DNA of 64,000 nucleotides from UBA7239 sp035430165 (lineage in GTDB: Bacteria; Pseudomonadota; Gammaproteobacteria; Pseudomonadales; UBA7239): the NCBI GenBank assembly GCA_035430165.1, contig DAOMGE010000010.1, positions 1 through 64,000 on the forward strand. The letters are read 5' to 3'. Position 1 is the stretch's first letter. Each line of letters begins with the position of its first letter. Positions 7,447 to 16,856 of the stretch are shown in pieces. A program made the translations under genes and the position numbers. The notes beneath the pieces are model-generated. The model made no database searches. It was not told where the DNA came from and worked only from the letters and a program-made list of their open reading frames with translations.

Positions 7447-8640
7447 ATGGGCAGCCTCATGAACAAACGCGGAACATGGCTAGTGGCCGGTGCAATCCTG
7501 CTGGGTGGCATCGGGTTTGCCATCAAGCACAAAAGCCAGCCTGACCTGGCCGTACCGGTGGTCATCGTGGAAAAAGGTACAGTCGCCTCCACCGTGTCCA
7601 ATACCCGTGCCGGCACCATCAAGGCTTGCCAGCGCTCCGAGTTGTCCATGCCACTCGGCGGTCGTGTGCAGGCATTGCATGTGAAGGAGGGTGACCGGGT
7701 CGCCGCCGGGCAAGTGTTGCTGGAACTCTGGAACGAGGATCACAAGGCCAATGTGGCGCAGGCGGAAGCCAGTTTGTCTGCCGCCGAACACGAACAGAAA
7801 CGCGCCTGCCTCAATGCCGACCAGAATGCGCGTGAATCCAGACGGGCACAGACGCTGGTCGACAAGAAACTGATCTCGAATACGCAGGCAGAAATTGCCC
7901 ACACCCTGTCAACAACGACACAGCAAAGCTGTGAAGCGGCAGAAGACCAGGTGAAGATGAGCCACGCCAATCTTGATCTGGTGCGCGCACGATTTGATCT
8001 CACCTATCTGCGCGCACCGTATGCCGGTGTGATCGCCGAAGTGAACAGCGAGCTGGGCGAATATGTCACGCCGTCCCCATCCGGTGTCCTGACCAAACCC
8101 GCGATTGAAATCATCGATGACTCCTGCCTGTACGTCACGGCACCGATTGACGAAGTCGATGCCATGCCAGTGCGCGTTAACCAACCCGCACGTATCACAC
8201 TGGATGCATTTCGCGGACAAACATTCCAGGGCCATGTCACTCGCATCGCACCTTATGTGCTGGAAGCAGAGAAACAGGCCCGCACTGTGGATGTGGATGT
8301 GCGCTTCGACAACTTTCCGAAAGATGTCCCGCTACTGGTCGGTTACAGCGCCGATATCGAGATCGTGCTCGACCAGCGTAATGATGTCTTGCGCGTACCG
8401 ACTGAAGCGATCATCGACAAGCATTTCGTCTACGTACTGGATCAGGACGGCAGCGTTCACAAACGCGATTTCACACCGGGCCTGGCCAACTGGACGCAGA
8501 CAGAAGTGACTGCCGGTTTGTCTGCCGGTGAACAGGTTGTCCTTACACCTGATCGTCCCGGCCTCAAGGACGGTGTGAAAGCACGCATTGAGGAAAGCCA
8601 GGCCGAAAAAAATAATTCCGCCGGAAAAAAATCGCTGTGA
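7447..8640 (+). CDS. HlyD/MacA-family periplasmic adaptor of an ABC exporter
   Basis: 397 residues. A membrane anchor at about residues 10-24 is followed by a lipoyl half-motif (GGRVQALHVKEGDRVAAGQVLL), an alpha-helical hairpin (about 100-185), the second lipoyl half (DLTYLRAPYAGVIAEVNSELGEYV) and beta-barrel/membrane-proximal domains. Such adaptors link an inner-membrane transporter to an outer-membrane channel. Its stop codon overlaps the GTG start of the ATPase gene, so the cluster 7447-11782 is one operon. An alternative start is the ATG at 7459. No outer-membrane partner is encoded nearby, so TolC in trans is likely. Confidence 0.9.
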   Translation: MGSLMNKRGTWLVAGAILLGGIGFAIKHKSQPDLAVPVVIVEKGTVASTVSNTRAGTIKACQRSELSMPLGGRVQALHVKEGDRVAAGQVLLELWNEDHKANVAQAEASLSAAEHEQKRACLNADQNARESRRAQTLVDKKLISNTQAEIAHTLSTTTQQSCEAAEDQVKMSHANLDLVRARFDLTYLRAPYAGVIAEVNSELGEYVTPSPSGVLTKPAIEIIDDSCLYVTAPIDEVDAMPVRVNQPARITLDAFRGQTFQGHVTRIAPYVLEAEKQARTVDVDVRFDNFPKDVPLLVGYSADIEIVLDQRNDVLRVPTEAIIDKHFVYVLDQDGSVHKRDFTPGLANWTQTEVTAGLSAGEQVVLTPDRPGLKDGVKARIEESQAEKNNSAGKKSL

Positions 8641-9317
8641 TTCACCTGCGCGGCATTTACAAACGTTTTGTCATCGGCGATGAAATTGTCAGGGCACTCG
8701 ACGGTGTTGACCTCACGATCAACGAAGGGGAATACGTTTCCGTCATGGGCCCATCCGGCTCGGGAAAATCCACCCTGCTCAATATGATCGGTTTGCTGGA
8801 CAGCGCTGATGCCGGCACCTACCAGCTGGACGGCATCGAAACCACCACGCAAAGCGAAGAAAACCGCGCCCGATTGCGACGCGAGAAAATCGGTTTTGTA
8901 TTCCAGGCCTACCACCTGATACCGCGCCTGACCGCCCGCGAAAATATCGAACTGCCCATGGTGCTGGCCGGCATGCCACCGGCACAACGGCGCGAACAGA
9001 GCAACGGCATGCTGAAGCGATTGAATTTATGGGAACGTGCGGATCATCTGCCCAAACAATTATCCGGCGGGCAACGCCAGCGCGTCGCGATTGGACGCGC
9101 CATTGTGATGAAGCCGTCCATCATTCTGGCTGATGAACCGACAGGCAACCTCGACAGCCGATCCGGTCGCGAAGTGATGGAATTACTCGAAGAACTGAAT
9201 GCTGGCGGCATCACCCTGCTCATGGTCACGCACGATACCGTGCTGGGCGCACGCGCTACCCGGCAAGTGGTGTTCGGTGATGGACGCGTTGTAAAAGATG
9301 CCAGCAAGCATGCTTGA
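8637..9317 (+). CDS. ABC exporter ATP-binding protein (MacB/LolD type)
   Basis: 226 residues. Complete ATPase with Walker A GPSGSGKS, Q-loop FVFQAYHLI, signature LSGGQRQRVAIGRA, Walker B IILADEPTGNLD and H-loop VTHD. The start is GTG at 8637, overlapping the adaptor stop (GTGA). Its 3' end overlaps the permease start by 20 bases. It powers the two permeases that follow; in MacB proper the ATPase and permease are fused, here they are separate. Confidence 0.93.
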   Translation: MIHLRGIYKRFVIGDEIVRALDGVDLTINEGEYVSVMGPSGSGKSTLLNMIGLLDSADAGTYQLDGIETTTQSEENRARLRREKIGFVFQAYHLIPRLTARENIELPMVLAGMPPAQRREQSNGMLKRLNLWERADHLPKQLSGGQRQRVAIGRAIVMKPSIILADEPTGNLDSRSGREVMELLEELNAGGITLLMVTHDTVLGARATRQVVFGDGRVVKDASKHA

Positions 9318-10575
9318 GAAAACAGGATCGGCTGAAAACCATAACAACGGCCAGACAGGATTGCGCTGGGGTGACAGCGTTTATTTTGCACTCAACGTGC
9401 TGCGCCGTTACCGTTTCCGCACGGCGATGATGTTGCTGGCGATGACGCTGGCAGTCGGCTCCGTGGTCGCGTTTACCGCGCTCGGCGAAGGGGCACGCGG
9501 ATTTGTACAGAATGAATTTTCCTCGCTCGGCAGTGAATTGCTCGTGGTGTTGCCCGGACGCAAACAAACCACCGGTGGCGCACCGCCGGTGATGGGTACT
9601 GCAGCACGCGACGTCACACTGGGCGACGTGAAGGTATTGCGCGAACGCCTGCACGGCGCGCGATTTGTGGTGCCACTGATGGCGGGAAAAATTGAAGTCT
9701 CTGCCAACTCCCACGCACGCGATGCCATGATTGTCGGCAGTACCGCCGAATATTTCACCGTGCGGGAAATGAAAGTTTCACCCGGCAATATCCTGCCCGA
9801 CATTGATGACAATCTGGCACAGCCTGTGTGTGTCATTGGCGGCAAGGTGAAACAGGAATTATTTGGCAACCAGTCTGCTGTTGGCGAATGGGTGAAAATG
9901 GGCGGCAGACGTTTTCGTGTTATCGGCGTACTCACCGGCAAGGCCGATGCATCCGGTTTTGACATGAGTGATGGTGTACTCGTGCCCATTGCATCCACCC
10001 AGATTCTCTTCAACCGGCAAGGTGTTTTCCGCACACTGATCAAGCCACGCGAACATTACCCGCTCGACAAACTGAAAACAGAAGTGCTGGATATGTTCCG
10101 CGAGTTACACCAGGGTGAAGAGGATGTCACTGTCGTCAAACCGGATTCCATGCTGAAAACCTTTGACAAGATTTTCAGCGCACTGACCGTTGGCGTCGGC
10201 GCCATTGCCGGCATCAGTTTATTGGTCGCTGGTGTGCTGGTCATGAACCTGACGTGGATCAGCGTCTCGCAACGCACGAAAGAAATCGGCTTGCTGAAAG
10301 CACTCGGCGCATCCGATCACCACGTGCGTCGGCTGTTCCTGCTCGAGTCCGTCCTGTTGAGCGCAGCAGGCGCGGCTTGCGGTGTGCTGGTCGGGCAAGC
10401 ACTGGTATTGCTAGGTCGCACGTTATGGCCCACCGTGCCGTTTGCAGCGCCGCTCTGGGCTGTGACCACATCGGTCGTCATCGCACTGTTGTCCGGGTTT
10501 GTGTTTGCCTGGTTGCCCGCTACGCGTGCGGCACAGATGCAACCGGTTGAAGCGCTGGCAGGCAAAGCATCATGA
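9298..10575 (+). CDS. MacB-type ABC exporter permease, first copy
   Basis: 425 residues. An N-terminal transmembrane helix (about 37-60), a large periplasmic MacB_PCD-type domain, and three C-terminal helices of the FtsX family with the cytoplasmic coupling sequence SVSQRTKEIGLLKALGAS. A second in-frame ATG at 9310 is possible. It is clearly related to the next gene and arose with it by duplication. No substrate can be inferred. Confidence 0.9.
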   Translation: MPASMLEKTGSAENHNNGQTGLRWGDSVYFALNVLRRYRFRTAMMLLAMTLAVGSVVAFTALGEGARGFVQNEFSSLGSELLVVLPGRKQTTGGAPPVMGTAARDVTLGDVKVLRERLHGARFVVPLMAGKIEVSANSHARDAMIVGSTAEYFTVREMKVSPGNILPDIDDNLAQPVCVIGGKVKQELFGNQSAVGEWVKMGGRRFRVIGVLTGKADASGFDMSDGVLVPIASTQILFNRQGVFRTLIKPREHYPLDKLKTEVLDMFRELHQGEEDVTVVKPDSMLKTFDKIFSALTVGVGAIAGISLLVAGVLVMNLTWISVSQRTKEIGLLKALGASDHHVRRLFLLESVLLSAAGAACGVLVGQALVLLGRTLWPTVPFAAPLWAVTTSVVIALLSGFVFAWLPATRAAQMQPVEALAGKAS

Positions 10576-10585
10576 GTATCCACGC

Positions 10586-11782
10586 ATGAGAACTGTCGAT
10601 GCCTTGCAATGGATCAGCCGCTCGCTCACCGCAGGCAAATTGCGCACAGGCTTGACCGCCGTTGGCATTGCCATCGGTATTTCTGCGGTGATCCTGCTCA
10701 CAGCAATCGGTGAAGGCTTGCGCGTGTACGTGCTGGACAGTTTTTCCCAGTTCGGTTCACGCATTGTGAAAGTGACACCCGGTAAAAACCAGACCATGGG
10801 CATGGCCGGTGTGTTGAGCACCGTGCGACCACTGACCATTGCCGACAGTGAAGCACTGCGCCAGATACGCGATGTGAAATATGTGGTGCCGATTGTCACC
10901 GGAACCGGCCATGTGGAAGCCAGCAACCGCGCACGCGATACCGATGTATTCGGTGTGGGCAGCGATGCGCCCGTCGCCTGGCAAATGCCGGTGGCACTCG
11001 GCGGATTCCTGCCACCGGATGATCCCGCCACGACACGGCCGTTTGTGGTGCTGGGCAGCAAACTCCGACACGAATTATTCGGTGACGATAATCCACTCGG
11101 GCAATTTGTGCGCATCGGCGGATCACGTTTTCGTGTCGTGGGTGTCATGGAAAGCAAGGGGGATTTTCTCGGCACGGATCTCGACGAAATTGCCTTCATT
11201 CCCGCCAACCGCGCACTGCAATTATTCAATCGTGTGAACCTGCAGGAAATGGACGTGGTATTCACCGAGAATTCAACGTCGGCGGTAATCTCCGAGCGTA
11301 TCAAGAATCGGTTTCGCGAAATTCATGGCGATGATGACGTGACCCTGTTTACACAGGATGACATGCTGGCCAGCCTTGATCGCATCCTCGGTTTATTGAC
11401 GATCGCCGTCGGCGCGCTGGGCAGTATTTCACTCCTGGTCGGCGGGGTTGGTGTCTTGACGATCATGAGCACCACATTGCGTGAACGCACTGCAGAAATC
11501 GGTTTGCTGCGTGCACTGGGCACCACACAATTGCAGTTACTGTCGCTGTTTCTCGGCGAGGCTGTTTTGCTGGCGATGATGGGCGGGGCACTCGGACTGG
11601 CAACCGTCGGCGTCATTCTCGGCATTATCAAACTGGCATTGCCAGCCATGCCAGTCACCATCCAGCCATTCTATTTTGTCTTGTCGCTGGGTTTGTCGGG
11701 AACCATCGGATTATTTTCGGGCATAGCGCCGGCATGGCGCGCATCAAGGCTAGATCCGATCGAAGCATTGCGCGAAGACTGA
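10586..11782 (+). CDS. MacB-type ABC exporter permease, second copy
   Basis: 398 residues. Same architecture as the preceding permease: transmembrane helix near residues 18-40, periplasmic domain, and three C-terminal helices with TTLRERTAEIGLLRALGTT. The open frame extends back to 10499 inside the previous gene, but homology begins at the ATG at 10586, 10 nt past the previous stop. Together the two permeases would form a heterodimer with a dimer of the single ATPase. Confidence 0.9.
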   Translation: MRTVDALQWISRSLTAGKLRTGLTAVGIAIGISAVILLTAIGEGLRVYVLDSFSQFGSRIVKVTPGKNQTMGMAGVLSTVRPLTIADSEALRQIRDVKYVVPIVTGTGHVEASNRARDTDVFGVGSDAPVAWQMPVALGGFLPPDDPATTRPFVVLGSKLRHELFGDDNPLGQFVRIGGSRFRVVGVMESKGDFLGTDLDEIAFIPANRALQLFNRVNLQEMDVVFTENSTSAVISERIKNRFREIHGDDDVTLFTQDDMLASLDRILGLLTIAVGALGSISLLVGGVGVLTIMSTTLRERTAEIGLLRALGTTQLQLLSLFLGEAVLLAMMGGALGLATVGVILGIIKLALPAMPVTIQPFYFVLSLGLSGTIGLFSGIAPAWRASRLDPIEALRED

Positions 11783-11798
11783 CCCGGTCAACGATGTG

Positions 11799-12995
11799 TT
11801 AACCGGAAAGGAATGCAGCCACATTTTCAGATTGCGCCATGCAATCCTGATAACCGTAACGCATCAATTCGCTGCAATAGCCGGATTCGAATAACAGATA
11901 ACTGGCAATGCCGGGACCACCGCCCTTGCGAGTGGCACCAATAGTCTTCAGGAACACACGCATGGCGTTAGGCAACTCTGCAATGTGGTTGGCCGCCAGT
12001 TCATCAAAGCGCACGCTCGGTGAAATCATCAGCACCTCGATCGGCTTCATCGCCAGTTGCTGGCGCTTCACTGCATCCACTTCCTCGATAAAACGGTTGA
12101 AGCGCTGCAGCATATCGAGATCTTCCTCGAGCGAATCAATAAAGGCACTGTTGAGCAATTGTGCAAAAATCTGCGCAATCGATGGCGAGTGGGATGGCAA
12201 GGCAGCGTGCTCGGTGTTGTCGCGCGCGGTGTTTGCATAGCGACTGCCGCTCACGCCGATGACCATCAGCCTGTCTGCGCCAAGATGCAGTGCCGCACTC
12301 ATCGGCGCAGTCTGCCGGATCGCGCCATCACCGAAATATTCCTTGTTGATTTTTACCGCAGGAAAAATAGCTGGCAATGCTGCAGAGGCCATCAGGTGTT
12401 TATGTGTGATGGCGCTGCGGATTCCGGTGCGTCGCCGCCGCTGCCAGGGTTTTGCCGCATCATCACCCTGAAAAAAACTGATACTGCGCCCGGTCTGGTA
12501 ACCAAGTGCCGTGATGCACAGCGCGTGCAGGTAACCGGCCTTGATCAGCCCGGGGAGAAACTGCAGGTCGATATTTTCAATCAGCAAATGATTCAACGGC
12601 GTGTTGTTGAAAAGCGACAAGGGTCGACCGTGCGCAATACCGCTGCGAAAAAAAGATCCGAACAGCTTGAGCGTACTGCCGATCAACTCCATGTAGCCAA
12701 CGCGGTGTATCTGCTCGGAACGCAGGTTGCCCCACAGTTGCTCCAGTTTTTGTACGCCGCGATCAAAGTGATCGGCATGACTGGCCATCATGGCTGCGTT
12801 GATCGCGCCCGAAGACGTGCCACAGATAATCGGGAAAGGATTGCTGCGTTGGCCGCCGCGACAGGCAGGTGCAATCTCGGCAATCGCCTTGAGCACGCCG
12901 ACCTGATAGGCCGCACGCGCACCGCCACCGGACAAGACCAATGCTGTTTTCCTGGCTTGCACCACCACCGCCCCGACCGGAATACCGGTTTTCAT
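11799..12995 (-). CDS. Patatin-like phospholipase
   Basis: 398 residues. Serine acyl-hydrolase with a Ser-Asp dyad: oxyanion loop LSGGGARAAYQVGVL at about 20-34, nucleophile elbow GTSSGA at about 60-65, and the aspartate in FGDGAIRQTAP. No signal peptide, so probably a cytoplasmic or membrane-associated lipid hydrolase. A C-terminal region of about 150 residues follows the catalytic domain. It is convergent with the exporter operon, separated by 16 bases. Confidence 0.9.
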   Translation of the reverse strand: MKTGIPVGAVVVQARKTALVLSGGGARAAYQVGVLKAIAEIAPACRGGQRSNPFPIICGTSSGAINAAMMASHADHFDRGVQKLEQLWGNLRSEQIHRVGYMELIGSTLKLFGSFFRSGIAHGRPLSLFNNTPLNHLLIENIDLQFLPGLIKAGYLHALCITALGYQTGRSISFFQGDDAAKPWQRRRRTGIRSAITHKHLMASAALPAIFPAVKINKEYFGDGAIRQTAPMSAALHLGADRLMVIGVSGSRYANTARDNTEHAALPSHSPSIAQIFAQLLNSAFIDSLEEDLDMLQRFNRFIEEVDAVKRQQLAMKPIEVLMISPSVRFDELAANHIAELPNAMRVFLKTIGATRKGGGPGIASYLLFESGYCSELMRYGYQDCMAQSENVAAFLSG

Positions 12996-13056
12996 GATTC
13001 TGGTTTACACGGTTTCAGTGTAGCCTACCCGCCAGCAAAATGATGAGGGTTTATTG

Positions 13057-13827
13057 ATGTTTCGCGTCATCACCGCCAACACCAACGGCATCCGTTCAGC
13101 GGCCAAAAAGGGTTTTTTTGACTGGTTGCAAACACAAAACGCCGATGTGGTGTGCATCCAGGAAACCAAGGCACAACGGGATCAGCTGGAGCACGCGATG
13201 TTCTGCCCACAGGGTTACCATTGCCATTATTTTGATGCGGAAAAAAAAGGTTACAGCGGCACAGCACTGTTCTCGCGGCGCAAACCGGATCGCATCATCA
13301 CCGGACTGGGCTGGCCATCTGCTGACACCGAAGGCCGTTACCTGCAGGCAGATTTTGGCAATCTGTCCGTAGTGTCACTGTATTTGCCATCCGGCTCCAG
13401 CAGTGAACAGGCGCAACAGAAAAAATTTGATTTCCTCGACAAATACTTGCCTGTCTTGCGGCAACAGGTTGCTGACGGTCGCGATTACATCCTGTGTGGT
13501 GACTGGAATATCGCCCACAAACCGATCGATCTGAAAAACTGGAAATCCAACCAGAAAAACTCCGGTTTCCTGCCGGAAGAACGCGCCTGGCTCGATACGC
13601 TGTTCGATGATGTCGGTTTTGTCGACGCCTTCCGTGAAATCAACAGAGACGCCGACCAGTACACCTGGTGGTCAAACCGTGGCCAGGCCTGGGCAAAAAA
13701 TGTCGGGTGGCGGATTGATTACCAGATTGTCACGCCTGCATTGCGCAAGAACATCAAGCGCGTGGAAATTTACAAGGATGAACGATTTTCCGATCACGCA
13801 CCGCTGATTATTGATTACAAACTGTGA
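13057..13827 (+). CDS. xth: Exodeoxyribonuclease III / AP endonuclease
   Basis: 256 residues. Base-excision repair nuclease of the exonuclease-endonuclease-phosphatase fold. Visible are NTNGIRSAAKKGFFDWL, the metal-binding QETKA, GYSGTALFSRR, the GDWNIAH catalytic block, the C-terminal GWRIDYQIV and the terminal catalytic SDHAPL. The ATG at 13057 has GAGGG 7 nt upstream and is preferred over an adjacent TTG at 13054. Convergent with uvrD, 9 bases apart. Confidence 0.94.
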   Translation: MFRVITANTNGIRSAAKKGFFDWLQTQNADVVCIQETKAQRDQLEHAMFCPQGYHCHYFDAEKKGYSGTALFSRRKPDRIITGLGWPSADTEGRYLQADFGNLSVVSLYLPSGSSSEQAQQKKFDFLDKYLPVLRQQVADGRDYILCGDWNIAHKPIDLKNWKSNQKNSGFLPEERAWLDTLFDDVGFVDAFREINRDADQYTWWSNRGQAWAKNVGWRIDYQIVTPALRKNIKRVEIYKDERFSDHAPLIIDYKL

Positions 13828-13836
13828 AAAGATGTT

Positions 13837-16008
13837 TTACAGCGCAGACAAATTGGCATGTGACAACATCAGCCATTTCAGTCCTGCATCATCAAAATTG
13901 ATCTGGATACGTGTGCGGGGCCCACTGCCTTCCACATTCAGGATCAGGCCTTCACCAAACACCGGATGCACGACGCGCTGGCCGAGACGAAACTCACCGC
14001 CACTGGTTTGCTGCTGGCGCAATGACGCATTCGGCACCGGCTTGTTGTGGTAAACCGGCCGCGATACCTGCAGGCGCGGACGGACTTCCTCCAGCAATTC
14101 TGCAGGAATTTCGCGAATAAAACGTGACGGCGTGTTGAAGGAATCGCTGCCATGCAGACGACGGCTTTCCGCGTAGGTCAGGTACAGTTTTTTTTCTGCT
14201 CGCGTGATGCCGACATAACAGAGCCTGCGCTCTTCCTCGAGTTGCCCCGGCTCCTCCATCGACATCTTGTGCGGGAAAAGATTTTCTTCCACACCGGTAA
14301 TAAACACTAACGGGAACTCCAGACCCTTGGCGGCATGCAGGGTCATCAGTTGCACACTGTCAGAGTGCGGTTCTGCCTGTGTGTCACCGGCATCCAGTGC
14401 GGTAGTAGCAAGGAATTGCCCCAACACCGGCAACTCCTCATCTTCCGCCTCAAACGCACGGCAGGCACTTAACAGTTCCTGCAGGTTTTCCACCCGGCTC
14501 AAGCCCTTTTCACCTTTTTCATTGCGATGAAAATCCATTAGCCCACTGGACTGGATCACATGTTCAGCAATTTTGTGCAGCGGATCTTCACGGGTTTCCA
14601 CATCAAGCCGGTTCACCAGTCCCAGGAAACTGCGCACCGCGTTTGCAGCGCGTGCAGTCATCTGGCCACTTTGCGTCAACTCATCTGCTGCCTGCCACAA
14701 AGACAACGCACGCACACGTGCAAATGCACGGATATCTTCAACAGTACGTTCACCAATCGCACGTGTCGGCGTGTTGATAACGCGTTCAAATGCCGGGTCA
14801 TCGTGGCGATTCCATACCAGACGCATATAGGCCAGCGCATTTTTTATTTCGAGGCGCTCGTAGAATTTCTGGCCGCCGTAAACCACATAAGGCAATCCGC
14901 GCTGCAGCAAGGCTTCTTCCAGTGCGCGCGACTGCGCATTGGCACGATAGAGCAAGGCAACATCGCGGCGATTACCCCCGCCTTCCACCCAGGCGCTGAT
15001 GCGATCGACAATAAAACGCGCCTCATCCTGCTCATTGAACGCGGCATACACGGAAATGAGGTCGCCCTCGACACTATCCGTCCACAACTCCTTGCCCATG
15101 CGACCACGATTGTTGTCGATCACTGCATTTGCAGCTTTCAGGATAGTTGCCGTTGAACGGTAATTCTGTTCAAGGCGTATGGTGTGCACGCCCGAAAAAT
15201 CCTGTGTGAAACGCTGGATGTTTTCGATGCGTGCACCACGCCAGCCGTAGATGGACTGGTCATCATCACCGACTGCCACAACATTGGCACTGTTGCCGGC
15301 CAGCACGCGCAACCAGGCATACTGGATGGTGTTGGTATCCTGGAATTCATCCACCAGCAAGAAACGGAAACGTTGCTGGTAGTGCGACAACAATTCCGGT
15401 TTGTTCAACCACAATTCGTGTGAGCGCAATAGTAATTCACCAAAATCCAGCAAACCCGCACGCTGGCATGCCTCTTCATAGGCACTATAGATCTTGATCA
15501 GTGTGTCTGTATGCAAGTCTCCCGTGCGCTGCAAATAACCGGCACGCTTTCCCTCATCTTTTTGCGCGCCGATATACCACTGCACTTGTCTCGGTGCCCA
15601 GCGTGCTTCGTCCACTTCAAGGTTTTTCATCACGCGCTTGATGAGGCGCAACTGGTCGTCACTGTCCAGTATCTGGAATTGTTCGGGCAAGCTGGCATCG
15701 CGCCAATGCTGCTTCAATAACCGGTGCGCAAGACTGTGAAACGTGCCCACCCATAAATGACGCGCCGACAAACCCAGCATATCTTCCAGTCGGCCACGCA
15801 TTTCGCGCGCCGCCTTGTTGGTGAATGTCACCGCCAGGATTGCGTACGGCGAAACATGTTCCACTTGCAGCAACCAGGCAATGCGATGCACAAGCACGCG
15901 CGTCTTGCCACTGCCTGCACCTGCCAGTATCAGCTGGTTTTCCGGTGGCGCGCTGACGGCTTCGCGCTGCGCTTCATTGAGCGTATCGAGCAGTGTGGAA
16001 ATATCCAT
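13837..16008 (-). CDS. uvrD: DNA helicase II
   Basis: 723 residues. Superfamily 1 3'-5' helicase of nucleotide-excision and mismatch repair. Motif I is AGAGSGKTRVLVHRIAWLL, motif II VDEFQDTN, motif III GDDDQSIYGWRGA, motif IV RLEQNYRST, and later LMTLHAAKGLEF and VGITRAEKKLYL. The start is put at the ATG at 16008 (MDISTLLDTLNEAQREAV), which matches the E. coli start and length; in-frame ATGs at 16014 and further upstream would run into the dsbA terminator. Confidence 0.95.
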   Translation of the reverse strand: MDISTLLDTLNEAQREAVSAPPENQLILAGAGSGKTRVLVHRIAWLLQVEHVSPYAILAVTFTNKAAREMRGRLEDMLGLSARHLWVGTFHSLAHRLLKQHWRDASLPEQFQILDSDDQLRLIKRVMKNLEVDEARWAPRQVQWYIGAQKDEGKRAGYLQRTGDLHTDTLIKIYSAYEEACQRAGLLDFGELLLRSHELWLNKPELLSHYQQRFRFLLVDEFQDTNTIQYAWLRVLAGNSANVVAVGDDDQSIYGWRGARIENIQRFTQDFSGVHTIRLEQNYRSTATILKAANAVIDNNRGRMGKELWTDSVEGDLISVYAAFNEQDEARFIVDRISAWVEGGGNRRDVALLYRANAQSRALEEALLQRGLPYVVYGGQKFYERLEIKNALAYMRLVWNRHDDPAFERVINTPTRAIGERTVEDIRAFARVRALSLWQAADELTQSGQMTARAANAVRSFLGLVNRLDVETREDPLHKIAEHVIQSSGLMDFHRNEKGEKGLSRVENLQELLSACRAFEAEDEELPVLGQFLATTALDAGDTQAEPHSDSVQLMTLHAAKGLEFPLVFITGVEENLFPHKMSMEEPGQLEEERRLCYVGITRAEKKLYLTYAESRRLHGSDSFNTPSRFIREIPAELLEEVRPRLQVSRPVYHNKPVPNASLRQQQTSGGEFRLGQRVVHPVFGEGLILNVEGSGPRTRIQINFDDAGLKWLMLSHANLSAL

Positions 16009-16021
16009 TCTCATATCTTGC

Positions 16022-16051
16022 TTAAAAACAAACCGGGGCATTGCCCCGGTT
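16022..16051 (-). terminator. Rho-independent terminator after dsbA
   Basis: A perfect 10-bp inverted repeat, AACCGGGGCA/TGCCCCGGTT (16031-16040 and 16042-16051), is followed on the minus strand by TTGTTTTT. It separates dsbA from uvrD. Confidence 0.85.
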
Positions 16052-16075
16052 GTGAAGAGTATCCCTGTATCAGGA

Positions 16076-16768
16076 TTATTTCTTAGTACCTGCCATCGCT
16101 TTCCTTTCCTTTTCAATCAGGAAGCTGGCAATTTCGAGCATGTCTGCCTGGGTAATATTCACACTGTTGGGATTGCTTTCATCCTTGCGACCTGCACCCA
16201 CCAGATACTTGCCATTGATCACCAGTTGTGGCGTACCGGTAACACCGTAGCTACGTACGCGCGCATCGCCCTGTTTGGTCAATGATTGCACTGAAAACGA
16301 GTTATAGGCCTTGCGAAACGCCGCTTCATCCACACCGTGCGCTGCAAACAATTTTGCCGCCTGGTCTTCTGTTTCCAGGTCCTGTTTTTCTTCCTGCATC
16401 GCTTTGAAAATAATCGGGTGCATCGACTCCAGCACGCCCAGTTGTTTGGCGGCGTAATAGATACGGGAATGGGCCTCCATGTTCGGGCGCCAGATGGCAG
16501 GCGTGCGCTCGAAATCCACATCAGACGGCAAGGATTTTACCCACGGCTCCAGTGCCGGCTCAAAATGCAGGCAGTGAGGGCAGCCATACCAGAACACTTC
16601 GTTGACTTCAATCTTGTCAGGATTCGCAGTACGTACCGGCGCAGGAATAACCTGGTAATGCGTCCCGGCCACATATTTTTCCGTCGCAGCAGGTGCTGCA
16701 GCCTCGTCAGCAAACCCCAGCAAAGGCAGTAGCGCCGTGAACATCAGCATTGCGAAAAGCTTTTTCAT
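16076..16768 (-). CDS. dsbA: Thiol:disulfide interchange protein DsbA
   Basis: 230 residues. Periplasmic oxidase that introduces disulfides into exported proteins. Signal peptide at residues 1-20 (MKKLFAMLMFTALLPLLGFA), active site CPHC within VFWYGCPHCLHFEP, and the cis-Pro loop VTGTPQLVING. Lying downstream of cytochrome c4 is the Pseudomonas-type order. Confidence 0.95.
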   Translation of the reverse strand: MKKLFAMLMFTALLPLLGFADEAAAPAATEKYVAGTHYQVIPAPVRTANPDKIEVNEVFWYGCPHCLHFEPALEPWVKSLPSDVDFERTPAIWRPNMEAHSRIYYAAKQLGVLESMHPIIFKAMQEEKQDLETEDQAAKLFAAHGVDEAAFRKAYNSFSVQSLTKQGDARVRSYGVTGTPQLVINGKYLVGAGRKDESNPNSVNITQADMLEIASFLIEKERKAMAGTKK

Positions 16769-16802
16769 GATCTTACTCCTGTAAAAACTTGTGTGAGCCG
16801 TG

Positions 16803-16830
16803 AAAAAAAGGCGGCTAGTTGCCGCCTTTT
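16803..16830 (-). terminator. Rho-independent terminator after cytochrome c4
   Basis: A 10-bp stem AAAAGGCGGC/GCCGCCTTTT (16806-16815 and 16821-16830) with a 5-nt loop; the minus-strand product ends in a T-run. It sits between the cytochrome c4 stop and the dsbA start, so dsbA probably also has its own promoter. Confidence 0.8.
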
Positions 16831-16856
16831 CGAGAAGCTGTAAAGCCGATAGTTCC

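Noticed and set aside
11783..11805. Imperfect inverted repeat CCGGTcAAC...GTTaACCGG between the exporter and patatin genes
   Set aside because: No T-run on either strand and one mismatch, so not called as a terminator.
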